Of a stretch of DNA of 64,000 nucleotides, positions 15,339 to 23,668 are shown one piece after another. The stretch is from Pseudomonas sp. ML96 (lineage in GTDB: Bacteria; Pseudomonadota; Gammaproteobacteria; Pseudomonadales; Pseudomonadaceae), in NCBI RefSeq assembly GCF_000761545.1, contig NZ_JPMY01000029.1:19503-83502 (forward strand), given 5' to 3'. The first letter of the stretch is position 1. Every line of letters begins with the position of its first letter. Made by a program: the position numbers and the translations under genes. The notes under the pieces are model-generated. The model did not search any database. It saw nothing but the letters and a program-made list of their open reading frames with translations, and was not told the DNA's origin.

Positions 15339-16982
15339 ATGCGTTTCCCTGCCTTGCTAGCAGCTTCCATGTGGTTGGCATCAGCCGGCCTGATGGCAGC
15401 CGAAAGACCGAATATTCTTCTGATCGTCGCCGATGATCTGGGCTACTCGGATCTTGGTGCTTTCGGTGGTGAGATAGAAACACCAAATCTGGACAAACTA
15501 GCCGAAAGTGGTTTGCAGTTGACCAGCATGTATGCGGCGCCTACCTGCTCGCCGACTCGCGCCATGCTGATGTCGGGCACTGACAACCACTTGGCTGGGC
15601 TGGGAACGATGGCTGAAGGTATGCAGCCATTCCAACGAGGCAAGCCAGGCTATGAGGGGTATCTCAACCAGCAGGCGCACTCCATTGCAGAGTTGCTGCG
15701 TGATGGCGGCTATCGCACTAGCATGGTCGGTAAGTGGCACCTGGGCTTGCAGCCAGAGCAAGGCCCGGATCAGCGTGGTTTCGAGCGATCCTTCACCTTG
15801 CTCGAGGGTGGTGGCGTGCACTTCAAGCCAAAGGCCGGAAGCACAGCAAAGATCGAGCAGCTGACCTATCGAGAGAATGGTCAGCCCGTGGAATTGCCAG
15901 ACGATTTCTACTCGACGGACTTCTATACCGACAAGCTGATTAGCTATCTGAAGGCAGGAGAGGGCAGTGGTAAGCCTTTCTTCGCCTATGCGGCCTACAC
16001 CTCACCGCATTGGCCTCTGCAAGCACCGGATGCCTGGCGAGACAAGTATCAAGGTCGCTACGAGGCGGGTTATGACGCTGTAAGGCTCGCACGCATCGAT
16101 CGGATGAAGGCTCGTGGGCTTCTACCCGCCGATTTTCAGGCGGCAGCTCCACTGCCGGTAACTCCACAGTTGCCAGGATGGGCGCAGCTGAGTGGTGAGC
16201 AACGACACATCGAAGCGCGGAAGATGGAAATCTACGCAGCGATGGTGAGTAACCTCGACCACAACGTCGGGCGCCTATTGAGCTATCTGCGTGAAAACGG
16301 GCAGATGGACAATACCTTGGTGGTGTTCATGTCCGATAACGGGGCGGCAGGAGAGCGTCACGAGCAGTTTTATCCGGCAGGGCCAGGCACGGACAACAGC
16401 CTGGCTAACCTTGGCAAGCGTGGTTCCCAAATCGACTACGGACCGCGCTGGGCTGAGGTCAGCGCGGCCCCATTTCGTCTATTCAAAGGCACTACCGCTG
16501 AAGGCGGCATTAGTGTTCCGGCACTCGTAAAGCTGCCATCAAGCTTGCGTCGGAAAGGGCTGGAACGAAGCGTGGCGCGTGTAGATGATCTGGCTCCCAC
16601 GTTCCTTGCATTAGCCGCATTGCCGGATCCAGGTAGCTCTTGGAAAGGGCAGGCTAAACACCCCATAACGGGTCGTTCGATGCTGCCAATGCTTGAGGGC
16701 AAGAAACAGTCCGAACCTGTGCTGGCGGGGGAGCTCTTCGGTAGCCGTTACTACCGTGAGGGGAATATGAAACTGCTCGGTCTTGTGCCATGGGCGAGAC
16801 CTGGGGAAGCGCCGCAACCTCTGCGTTGGCAGCTGTTTGATGTGTCCCGAGATCGCGGTGAGCAGCAAGATCTTTCCACTCAGCAACCAGAAACGTTTGA
16901 ACGGCTCAAGCAGGCCTGGCAGGGGTATGCACATCAAGTGGGTGTTGTTGTGCCTCCAGCGATGAAGACTGGGGCTCCATGA
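15339..16982 (+). CDS. Exported arylsulfatase (type I, Cys-type)
   Basis: This 547-residue sulfatase has a signal peptide (residues 1 to about 21, ending LMAA). The activation motif is C70-S-P-T-R74 followed by AMLMSG, in which Cys becomes formylglycine. Other family signs are VADDLGYSD (metal-binding Asp pair), VGKWHLG and MSDNGAAGE. It would hydrolyse sulfate esters in the periplasm. The ribosome site GAGAGAGG fits ATG 15339. Its stop overlaps the start of its probable maturase by 4 nt, so the two are translated together. The natural substrate may be an aryl sulfate that feeds the upstream pathway (inference). Confidence 0.92.
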   Translation: MRFPALLAASMWLASAGLMAAERPNILLIVADDLGYSDLGAFGGEIETPNLDKLAESGLQLTSMYAAPTCSPTRAMLMSGTDNHLAGLGTMAEGMQPFQRGKPGYEGYLNQQAHSIAELLRDGGYRTSMVGKWHLGLQPEQGPDQRGFERSFTLLEGGGVHFKPKAGSTAKIEQLTYRENGQPVELPDDFYSTDFYTDKLISYLKAGEGSGKPFFAYAAYTSPHWPLQAPDAWRDKYQGRYEAGYDAVRLARIDRMKARGLLPADFQAAAPLPVTPQLPGWAQLSGEQRHIEARKMEIYAAMVSNLDHNVGRLLSYLRENGQMDNTLVVFMSDNGAAGERHEQFYPAGPGTDNSLANLGKRGSQIDYGPRWAEVSAAPFRLFKGTTAEGGISVPALVKLPSSLRRKGLERSVARVDDLAPTFLALAALPDPGSSWKGQAKHPITGRSMLPMLEGKKQSEPVLAGELFGSRYYREGNMKLLGLVPWARPGEAPQPLRWQLFDVSRDRGEQQDLSTQQPETFERLKQAWQGYAHQVGVVVPPAMKTGAP

Positions 16983-17995
16983 GGTGGTACTTAACAACTG
17001 GGGCACTGGCGGCCCTAGTTCTGCTTGTGGCCGGAGTGCTCCATCAGCCGAACCTTGAACTGGGCTCTCGCGAGGCTTGTTTGAGCTATAGCGGACTTCC
17101 TGCCAACTGGCAGGAAGATCCGCTGGCGGGAATGGTGCGGATTCATGGCGGTAAGTTTGTACCGGGCACTCAGGGGGGATACCCCGACGAGATCCCTTTG
17201 GATGTTGTCGAGGTTGCAGATTTCTGGATTGACCGCACCGAAGTAACCCGAGCTCAATTTGCCAGTTTCGTCACCGCCACCGGCTATATCACTGATGCAG
17301 AAAAGCAAGGTGGGGCTGCTCTGTTTCGGTCTCCGCTCGAAGCTGCTGCTGGAGATGCTCCCTTGTCTTGGTGGCATTACGTCCAGGGGGCTAACTGGCG
17401 CTATCCCGAAGGGCCGAGCCAGCCCGCAGCGGTGTTGGATGCCCATCCGGTTACTTTGGTAACTCTCGCAGATGCACAGGCCTATGCGCGTTGGCGAGGA
17501 AATGAGTTACCCAGTGAGGCTGAATGGGAGTACGCCGCACGAGCAGGCCAAGATTCCCTGCGTTTAGGGGAGGAACCGCTGGACTCTCACGGCAAGCCCT
17601 TGGCCAATTATTGGCAGGGAGTTTTTCCGATTCAGGATGCAGGAGAAGACGGGTTCGCTGGCTTGGCTCCGAGTGGGTGCTTTGCTGCCAACGCTAACGG
17701 GCTGTTCGACATGATTGGCAACGTCTGGGAGTGGACTGCGGACACCCAGCAGGGGCCGCTTTTCAGTCACGCTAATGGCGATCCTGGGCAGTTGCGCAGC
17801 GTCTCATTCTCCTCACGATACCAAGTGATCAAAGGCGGTTCATGGCTATGCGCTACTTCCTATTGCGCACGTTATCGCTCCGCCGCGCGTGAGCGCCAGG
17901 AGGAAGACTTGGCAACTTCCCACGTCGGCTTCCGCACTATTCGCCGAACTACAAACGAATTTTCCCCCGAACGGAGAGACTCAGATGCGTCTTAA
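16979..17995 (+). CDS. Formylglycine-generating enzyme, membrane-anchored
   Basis: This is a 338-residue FGE/SUMF1-family protein. Residues 6-20 form one hydrophobic segment (signal anchor or uncleaved signal), and the FGE domain begins at about residue 50 (GMVRIHGGKFVPGT). The redox/copper cysteines of true FGEs are both present as C291 and C296 in GGSWLCATSYCARYR, and EWEYAARAG, GNVWEWTAD and VGFRT complete the family pattern. It therefore looks catalytically intact and converts the Cys of the adjacent sulfatase. The export signal is unusual, since bacterial FGE normally works in the cytosol before secretion. A lipobox is not evident. Confidence 0.88.
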   Translation: MRWYLTTGALAALVLLVAGVLHQPNLELGSREACLSYSGLPANWQEDPLAGMVRIHGGKFVPGTQGGYPDEIPLDVVEVADFWIDRTEVTRAQFASFVTATGYITDAEKQGGAALFRSPLEAAAGDAPLSWWHYVQGANWRYPEGPSQPAAVLDAHPVTLVTLADAQAYARWRGNELPSEAEWEYAARAGQDSLRLGEEPLDSHGKPLANYWQGVFPIQDAGEDGFAGLAPSGCFAANANGLFDMIGNVWEWTADTQQGPLFSHANGDPGQLRSVSFSSRYQVIKGGSWLCATSYCARYRSAARERQEEDLATSHVGFRTIRRTTNEFSPERRDSDAS

Positions 17996-18818
17996 TCCAT
18001 TGCTTCTAGGTGCCTTGATGCTCCTATCCGTTTTCGGCACCGCACGGGCCGATGACGAGGAGCAGTCTAGAGAGCTGCTGCAGCAGGCTGTCGACTACTA
18101 TCGCGTACAGGGTGATGCGGCTTTCGCCGCGTTCAGCCGTCAAGGCGAATTCATCCAGGGCGATCGCTATGTGTTTGTCGTTGATGCGGCCGGGACCATG
18201 CTCGCTAGTGGCGGCCCTTCGGCGGTTTTGATTGGTCGTGATGTATCGGCGGTGCTGGACTCTGAATTGCGCCAGGCTTTCGAGCAGGCTTTACAAGCTA
18301 CAGAAGGCGCTGGAGTGCAGGTCGCTGAGTATCGTTGGCTCAATCGCCGTGATGGTCGAGAGGAGCGCAAGCGTGTGTACTTTCAGCGCGTAGGTGATCG
18401 CTTCATAGTGGTTGGTCACTACCTGCCGCGGGCAACCCCAGATCAAGCGGAAGCGCTGCTGGCCCGGGCTGCAAAGGCCATTGCTGCCGATCCGGAGCAG
18501 AGCTTCGAGGCGATCAACAGCCTCTCGGCTAGTTTTCGTGAGGATGATTTGTATGTCTTCGCCATCGACCTTCGCTCGCGCCGCTATGTCGCTCATGGCT
18601 ACAACAAACGCCTTCTAGGGGTGGACTTCTCCACTATCCGTGACCCAGATGGGAAACCTGTTGGCGAGCCAATTTTGCAACTGATGCAAAGGGCCGAAAC
18701 AGGCGGCTTTGACTACCGTTGGAAGAACCCGGTAACCAGCAAAATTGAGGAAAAACATGCTCTGCTGCGTAAGGTCGGCAACTATCTGATCGCCGTGGGC
18801 TACTACCAGCCTCGCTGA
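17985..18818 (+). CDS. Secreted tandem Cache-domain protein
   Basis: This 277-residue protein has a signal peptide (MRLNPLLLGALMLL, cleavage near TARA) and two copies of a small Cache-like domain. Copy one is around residues 28-145 (YVFVVDAAGTMLASGG, ending RFIVVGHYLPR) and copy two around 155-277 (YVFAIDLRSRRYVAHG, ending YLIAVGYYQPR). The shared GHYLPR/GYYQPR endings show an internal duplication. No transmembrane, HAMP or kinase part follows, so it is a stand-alone ligand-binding protein. The start overlaps the FGE gene by 11 nt, with CGGAGAG upstream. It could bind the pathway substrate for sensing or transport; this is inference. Confidence 0.8.
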   Translation: MRLNPLLLGALMLLSVFGTARADDEEQSRELLQQAVDYYRVQGDAAFAAFSRQGEFIQGDRYVFVVDAAGTMLASGGPSAVLIGRDVSAVLDSELRQAFEQALQATEGAGVQVAEYRWLNRRDGREERKRVYFQRVGDRFIVVGHYLPRATPDQAEALLARAAKAIAADPEQSFEAINSLSASFREDDLYVFAIDLRSRRYVAHGYNKRLLGVDFSTIRDPDGKPVGEPILQLMQRAETGGFDYRWKNPVTSKIEEKHALLRKVGNYLIAVGYYQPR

Positions 18819-18825
18819 CAGTGCA

Positions 18826-20175
18826 TCAGTGGCTGGGGATTTTCTCCGCCAGCCGCTGATCTTCCATACGCCAAGCGATCAGTAGTGGAGCCAACGCAAG
18901 GGCAGAGCACAGCAGCATCAAGTAGCCAAAAGCATGGCCTGGCTGCCAGGTATTCAAGGCAGTGAACAGGCTCATTAACAAGGCAGCTCCGAGCGCTCCT
19001 CCAAGGCCGCGAACCAACCCGCAGCAGGCTGTTGCAATGCCTAGCTGCGCGCGTGGAGCCGCGTTTTGTACGGCCACCAGTACGGTTGGAAACTGCAGGC
19101 CCAGGGCTATTCCTGTCAGCATTAGTCCTGGCAGTGCTAACCAGCTGGCCTCAACCCAGGCCACGCAGGCCAGAGTTGGTGGGAGAGCGCTACAGCCTGT
19201 AAGGATCAGAGGCTTGTAACGCTTCAGCTGAGCGCTCAGGCGGCCTCCGGTGTAGGCGCCAATAGGAATGCCAGCGGCCAGTGCAATCAGCAGCGAAATT
19301 GCTTGACCACTCTCGGCGTGAAGTGGGATCAACATCCCAAGACCAACGGAGAGGAAGCTACTGAATAGCATCAGTAGCAGACTTGCTCGCAGTGTTGGAA
19401 TGCGTAGCAACGATGGTGGTATCAGTGGCTCACTGGCATGCCGTTGCCACGCGATGAAGAGCGCTGTCCCTAGCGTCCCCACCAGTAGCAACGCTGTGTC
19501 GATGGTGCTGCTCCAGGATTGCTCATGGCCGAAGCGGATTACCAGCATCATCACACAGCCCAGTCCCAGGGTTAGCAACATGCAGCCCAGATAGTCGACT
19601 CGACTGTTCATTCGGCTGCTAGCTAAACCTGCAAGCCCACGCTGGGCAAGAAATAGGGCAGCCAGACCCAGCGGCAGATTGATAAGAAAAATTCCACGCC
19701 ACGACCACTGCCCGATAAGACTTCCGAGCAGCGGGCCGGCCAGGCTAGCAATAGCAAACATGCCGCTGAACCAAGCTTGGTAGCGCCCCCGCTCGGCCGG
19801 CGAGATCAGCTCGCCGATCAGACTCTGAATGCAGGTCATCATGGCCCCGGCCCCAATGCCCTGTAATGCTCGAGCTGCAACGAGCTCGCCAACATCTCGA
19901 GCCAGGCTGCAGAGTATCGAGGCGAGGATAAACGCGAGAAGGGATCCGTATAGCAATCGAGCTCGCCCAAATAGGTCGCCGAGCTTACCTGCGATAGGTG
20001 TGGCCACCGTCATTGCCAGCAGATACGCCGATACCACCCAGGGCAGATACTCTGCGTGCGGCAAATCGCGAGAGATGTCCGGCAGGACCACTGCCACTAT
20101 GGTCTGGTCAAGCGCTGCCAGAAACAGCGCTAGTAAGAGACCACTGAGGATCTTTCGTAAACGGTGCTCGCTCAT
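18826..20175 (-). CDS. DHA2-type MFS drug:H+ antiporter (EmrB/QacA family)
   Basis: This 449-residue polytopic protein carries the DHA2 signature LDQTIVAVVLPDISRDL in helix 1, motif A as GKLGDLFGRARLL, and the helix-5 motif AGPLLGSLIGQWSWRGIFLINLP. It is slightly shorter than usual 14-helix members. It is expressed from the minus strand and meets the preceding catabolic operon tail to tail with only 7 nt between stops. Its start overlaps the stop of the unknown secreted protein upstream (ATGA at 20172-20175), so the two are co-translated. It probably exports a toxic aromatic or intermediate; no membrane-fusion partner is visible. Confidence 0.88.
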   Translation of the reverse strand: MSEHRLRKILSGLLLALFLAALDQTIVAVVLPDISRDLPHAEYLPWVVSAYLLAMTVATPIAGKLGDLFGRARLLYGSLLAFILASILCSLARDVGELVAARALQGIGAGAMMTCIQSLIGELISPAERGRYQAWFSGMFAIASLAGPLLGSLIGQWSWRGIFLINLPLGLAALFLAQRGLAGLASSRMNSRVDYLGCMLLTLGLGCVMMLVIRFGHEQSWSSTIDTALLLVGTLGTALFIAWQRHASEPLIPPSLLRIPTLRASLLLMLFSSFLSVGLGMLIPLHAESGQAISLLIALAAGIPIGAYTGGRLSAQLKRYKPLILTGCSALPPTLACVAWVEASWLALPGLMLTGIALGLQFPTVLVAVQNAAPRAQLGIATACCGLVRGLGGALGAALLMSLFTALNTWQPGHAFGYLMLLCSALALAPLLIAWRMEDQRLAEKIPSH

Positions 20176-20906
20176 GACTGCCGGAGCTGCTCGGCAATCT
20201 GCTGGCTTTGCAAGCCGATCTGTTCCAAGTAGTAGGCCACGCTACCTGGTACAAACTCTCCTGTTTGCTGCAGTAAATGACGCCGAATGTAGTTGTAGCT
20301 GCGCTCTAGCTTGCTCAGCTCTGTCGCCTGCTGAGGAAGCATTTGTTGCAGTGTGGCGAGGTCTTGCCGAATAGCCTGATCAAGAGTCTCCGGTGCGCCC
20401 TGCTTGAGGTCATCGATGTAGACAGCCAGCGAGCCAAAGGCACGAGTCTGGTAGTAAAGAAGCAGGCGCTGACTGTTGAGCATCAGTCGATCAAGTGTCT
20501 GCAATGGAGAGCTGTCGTGGTCTGATTCCGGGTCAAGCTGCTGAGCGAGCGAATCGAGCCGCGCCTGAGATTCGAGGATTGGGTTAATCCAGATTGGGTA
20601 GAGATGAGCCTCGTCACCCCGGTGCTGTTCCAGCGTTTCAATTAGCGATTGGAGCCGTGCACCTTCCGCCTGCAGCTCAGGAGAGGGCGTTTGCTGCAGC
20701 AGCATATTCAGCTGCTGCATATCCGCACGATACTTTTCTGCGTGCTCTGGGTTAGCCGAGCTTGTTACTGGGTTGTAATGCAGGAGCAAGTGACTGGAGC
20801 TATTGAAGGCCAGGAACCGTATGTTCTGAATGTCTTCCTGAGGGGCTTTGGCGAATGCCAGGAATGGGCAGAGCAACAGCGTAAGCAATGCCTGTTTTAG
20901 ATGCAT
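20172..20906 (-). CDS. Secreted helical protein of unknown function
   Basis: I do not recognise this 244-residue protein. It has a clear signal peptide (MHLKQALLTLLLCPFLAFA) followed by an almost wholly helical, Gln/Leu-rich sequence with heptad-like stretches such as LQSLIETLEQ and IGLQSQQIAEQLRQS. The chosen ATG at 20906 has AAGGAAG upstream; the frame is open further upstream but without a ribosome site or signal sequence. It is translationally coupled to the downstream DHA2 exporter, so it may be a periplasmic partner of that pump. It does not show the barrel and hairpin motifs of a membrane-fusion protein. Confidence 0.7.
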   Translation of the reverse strand: MHLKQALLTLLLCPFLAFAKAPQEDIQNIRFLAFNSSSHLLLHYNPVTSSANPEHAEKYRADMQQLNMLLQQTPSPELQAEGARLQSLIETLEQHRGDEAHLYPIWINPILESQARLDSLAQQLDPESDHDSSPLQTLDRLMLNSQRLLLYYQTRAFGSLAVYIDDLKQGAPETLDQAIRQDLATLQQMLPQQATELSKLERSYNYIRRHLLQQTGEFVPGSVAYYLEQIGLQSQQIAEQLRQS

Positions 20907-21209
20907 GGCGTCTTCCTTCTTATTCTGGGGCTCATGCGGTAAGCGTCGTCCGGGCTCGTTTGAGCCCGGGCTAGGTACTGTATGACAGGTAGTCCACAGC
21001 CCTTGGCTGACGCGTTTGGAGAAGATCGAAACCCCTCTTGTGGAGGGGCTCCGAGGCCCATCGTGGCGAGCCGTGGGCACGATAGGTTTACGTGCTTCTT
21101 GGCTCAATATGCACGGGCGAGTTAGGGGCGATTAACGCCCATATTCATGCCGATTGAGACCATTGAAGGTAGGCACATTCGGTTAGAAAGATGCCTACGT
21201 ATCAGGGCC
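20907..21209. other. 303-bp intergenic stretch with two hairpins
   Basis: No gene is supported here. CGGGCTC/GAGCCCG (20951-20968) is a perfect 7-bp hairpin with a 4-nt loop, located in the leader of the minus-strand pair. The second hairpin (21032-21048) is the probable terminator of the beta-helix gene. The rest shows nothing distinct. Confidence 0.5.
21028..21050 (-). terminator. Probable intrinsic terminator of the beta-helix gene
   Basis: Read on the minus strand, AGCCCCTC and GAGGGG pair around CACAA, and GTTTCG follows. It lies about 160 nt past the stop at 21210. The T tract is short. Confidence 0.45.
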
Positions 21210-23150
21210 TTATTTCTTGCGGTCTGGGCAGTTCTTTTGAGCCGTGGCGGGATACTCGGACAGCCTTTTCACTGCCGTCATTTTGTAGATGGCGTTGTCT
21301 GGTTCGGAGGCGAGGGCGGACGGGCCGAACTCGTTGACTACGTGACGAATGCCACCACCAGCAGCGATCACCGAACTGGTCATGGACTTCAGGCGAATGC
21401 CTGCCGAATTTGGTGCCTCGATGGCGCTGGAAGCGAATACGCCCGTAAAGAAGAGCGAGTAGACCGCCAGTCCAGTCGCCTCATGAGATTTGACGTTGCT
21501 GCCCACAACGTAAGAGGCGAAACCTTCCTTGGCTCCATTCATCCAGGCAGCTTGATAGGGCGGATCGTAGGGCATCTCACTTTGGTAGAAGATCGTACGG
21601 CCGCGCTCACCATTCCAGATAACCTGATGCTTCTGGAAGTGCTCTACGAATAGACCCAGAGCGTTGACATCGTTTCCATTAACAATCAGGCCATGATCAG
21701 CCTGGTTTTCGCCCCAAGCAGTGCCAGTGCCATGATCACCACGCCAGATCCAGCTGTGATCAAGAATCACATTGTGGTTGTTGACCTCGACACTGGTGGT
21801 CGCTTTGCCGAGCAATGGGCCGCCCACGCGAACGAAGATATCGCTCAGCGTGGTCGGGTCATGTGCTTCGCCGGCGTAGCTGCCGCGCTGTCCGACTTTC
21901 AGCAGGACATTGGAGTTGGTTGGGCCTGCGTCGATGATCAAACCAGAAAGCATGGCGCCGGTGATGTTGCCGACTTCAACAGCAGCCTTACCCGTTGCCG
22001 GAACCAGAGTCGGGAACCCGAGGCCGAGCACTACTGTGCCTGCACGGTTTACCTTGATCGGCTCACCCAAGACGTAGACGCCCGGGGTAACGATCAGGTT
22101 CTTGCCCTGTTGCAGCTGCGCGTTAATGGTGGAAGCCGAGTCGCTTGGTTTAGCGATGTAGAAGGTCTGAATTGGAAGCTGTTTGCCAGTCTGTGCTGAC
22201 ACCTCCCAGTCGTGGCCGGACCCGTGGCTTTTTACGCGGGGGACAAATACGTTGAACTGCTTCTGCGCGTCTACATAGAGAAACGGTGCTTCCCGTGTCA
22301 CCGGCGTTGTTGCTTGGCTGGTGATGCTGCCCGGATCGAAGTTGCTTCCTGGAGCACCGAGTACGCCAGAGAACACGTAGTTGATCGCTCGGCCGTTCCA
22401 CTGGTTGATTGTGCTGTTGCGCGTGTACCAGTGAGCTTGAGCTGCACCGACGGTACCGTCACCGCTGATGACTGAGCCCTGAACATTGCTGTTGGCAATG
22501 TAGGTGCCGAAGGCCATGGTGCCGTAGCGACCGTTGAGCTCAAGGTCACCAAGGATATTGATTCGACGTAGTGGGGCTGCCTGAGAAACAGCCCAGCGCA
22601 TGGTGTGCGGCGGGGCTATGCCCTCTGGGTATGGCAGTTGAGCGTCATCACCAACCGGGCGCTGGATAGGGTTGATCGTCAGGTTCGACAGCGATCGCCA
22701 GAACTTGGTTAGCGAGTTGGACACCAAGGTCCCATCCTGCGGGTTGCCACCCGGATTCTCTTGCTTGGGCTCCACGTGAAGGGCGCCGTTAATGCGGACC
22801 TCCTGCGGAGTTTTCCCCAGCCCATAGATCGCCGTGTAGTAACCCACCTCCGAATTGACGATACCCGTTGCGGTCGCGGGATCATCCTGACCTGCATCAC
22901 TGCCGTATACGCCCGGCATGAAGAACACAGCATGGCGGTTCTGGCTGAACTCTGGCTCGTTGGAAAAGCTCTGCAGAGTGGAGTTGATTTCAGCAACCGG
23001 AGTGGTAGGGGTGAAAATAGTTACATTTGGGCCGAAGTCGGGAAGGGCGGGAGTGCTCTTATTCGGCGCTGAACTGACAGCTGTTGGCGCCAGAGACAGG
23101 GCTATACAGGCAGCCCCGCTAATAGCAGTTGCAAGAAGGCTTGTCTTCAT
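21210..23150 (-). CDS. Secreted parallel beta-helix (pectate-lyase-fold) protein
   Basis: This 646-residue protein has a signal peptide (MKTSLLATAISGAACIALSL, cleavage near VSSA). The mature part has irregular strand repeats ending in Asn/Gly turns (GDGTVGAAQAHWY, VEVNNHNVILDHSWIWRGD, DHGLIVNGNDVNALGLFVEH), as in right-handed beta-helices of polysaccharide lyases and glucanases. The block QVIWNGERGRTIFYQSEMPY is one I associate with large secreted actinobacterial proteins variously named coagulation factor 5/8-type or adenylyl cyclase, names that probably do not describe function. It stands alone with its own promoter and terminator. The likely role is polysaccharide binding or cleavage; I cannot place catalytic residues. 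Confidence 0.7.
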   Translation of the reverse strand: MKTSLLATAISGAACIALSLAPTAVSSAPNKSTPALPDFGPNVTIFTPTTPVAEINSTLQSFSNEPEFSQNRHAVFFMPGVYGSDAGQDDPATATGIVNSEVGYYTAIYGLGKTPQEVRINGALHVEPKQENPGGNPQDGTLVSNSLTKFWRSLSNLTINPIQRPVGDDAQLPYPEGIAPPHTMRWAVSQAAPLRRINILGDLELNGRYGTMAFGTYIANSNVQGSVISGDGTVGAAQAHWYTRNSTINQWNGRAINYVFSGVLGAPGSNFDPGSITSQATTPVTREAPFLYVDAQKQFNVFVPRVKSHGSGHDWEVSAQTGKQLPIQTFYIAKPSDSASTINAQLQQGKNLIVTPGVYVLGEPIKVNRAGTVVLGLGFPTLVPATGKAAVEVGNITGAMLSGLIIDAGPTNSNVLLKVGQRGSYAGEAHDPTTLSDIFVRVGGPLLGKATTSVEVNNHNVILDHSWIWRGDHGTGTAWGENQADHGLIVNGNDVNALGLFVEHFQKHQVIWNGERGRTIFYQSEMPYDPPYQAAWMNGAKEGFASYVVGSNVKSHEATGLAVYSLFFTGVFASSAIEAPNSAGIRLKSMTSSVIAAGGGIRHVVNEFGPSALASEPDNAIYKMTAVKRLSEYPATAQKNCPDRKK

Positions 23151-23173
23151 TTTTGAAATCCATCTTTTTTGAA

Positions 23174-23184
23174 GTTTTTGTTGT
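23174..23184 (-). promoter_or_regulatory. A-rich Hfq/Crc-type leader motif
   Basis: Minus-strand ACAACAAAAAC, about 25 nt before the beta-helix start, contains AACAAAAA. It suggests that this gene too is under catabolite control. Confidence 0.4.
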
Positions 23185-23199
23185 AGATGAAATCATGGC

Positions 23200-23247
23200 C
23201 AGCTGACTTGTTGGCCGAGTAATGGTTGTCAATGTCGTCAGCTGACT
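23200..23247. promoter_or_regulatory. Paired CAGCTGACT repeats upstream of the beta-helix gene
   Basis: CAGCTGACT occurs at 23200-23208 and 23239-23247. The second copy is embedded in the palindrome GTCAGCTGAC (23237-23246). The centres are 39 bp apart, near four helical turns, so a dimeric or looping regulator is possible. A minus-strand TTGACA lies at 23227-23232, between the two. Confidence 0.4.
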
Positions 23248-23628
23248 ACTTTGCCATTTTCATTACGTTATATACGGCGATGAGTGCAGGTGCGGTTAGG
23301 CTCCGAGCTAATCGCTTGCCCAGCCGCATGCGCAGCTAAGGAGATGCACGCGGAAGGCCTGCCAAAGCTGCCCATCAGGAGTTAGGGTTACCAATCGATT
23401 TTTTATCTAACAGGTATCTTTCGGCGCGATATAGAGATGAGCCGAAATGGGCAGCGCATAGCTTCAGGGAAGAGTATTAAGTCAGATTAATTTGCGATGG
23501 CGATATTTGACGGGCCAATTATTGCAACTGGCTTATTGAGGGTGTTGAGTCAAATAATCTATTTGGCTAGATTTCGATGGATTATCCTTGCCGCAATTTA
23601 TCTATAAGAGCTGATTTTTATTATGCAT

Positions 23629-23661
23629 AGAGAAAGAGGGAAGTTACTTCCCCCTTTCTCT
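23629..23661 (-). terminator. Intrinsic terminator of the demethylase operon
   Basis: A 16-bp stem with one G-U pair (23629-23644 with 23646-23661) closes over a single unpaired base and opens at the centre to a small loop. It lies just beyond the fdhA stop. The following minus-strand bases are AT-rich rather than a pure T run. Confidence 0.7.
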
Positions 23662-23668
23662 AGTGCGG

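Larger units (their letters stand above)
23151..23668. other. 518-bp AT-rich intergenic region
   Basis: No ORF is credible. The left part is the leader of the beta-helix gene. The middle (about 23370-23620) is clearly AT-richer than the genes and holds no motif I can name. The right end carries the terminator of the formaldehyde dehydrogenase operon (23629-23661). The low GC hints at a foreign insertion or a worn mobile element. Confidence 0.5.

Noticed and set aside
20951..20968. Terminator from the CGGGCTC/GAGCCCG hairpin
   Set aside because: No T tract on either strand and it lies upstream, in the leader of the minus-strand pair; kept only as a structure.
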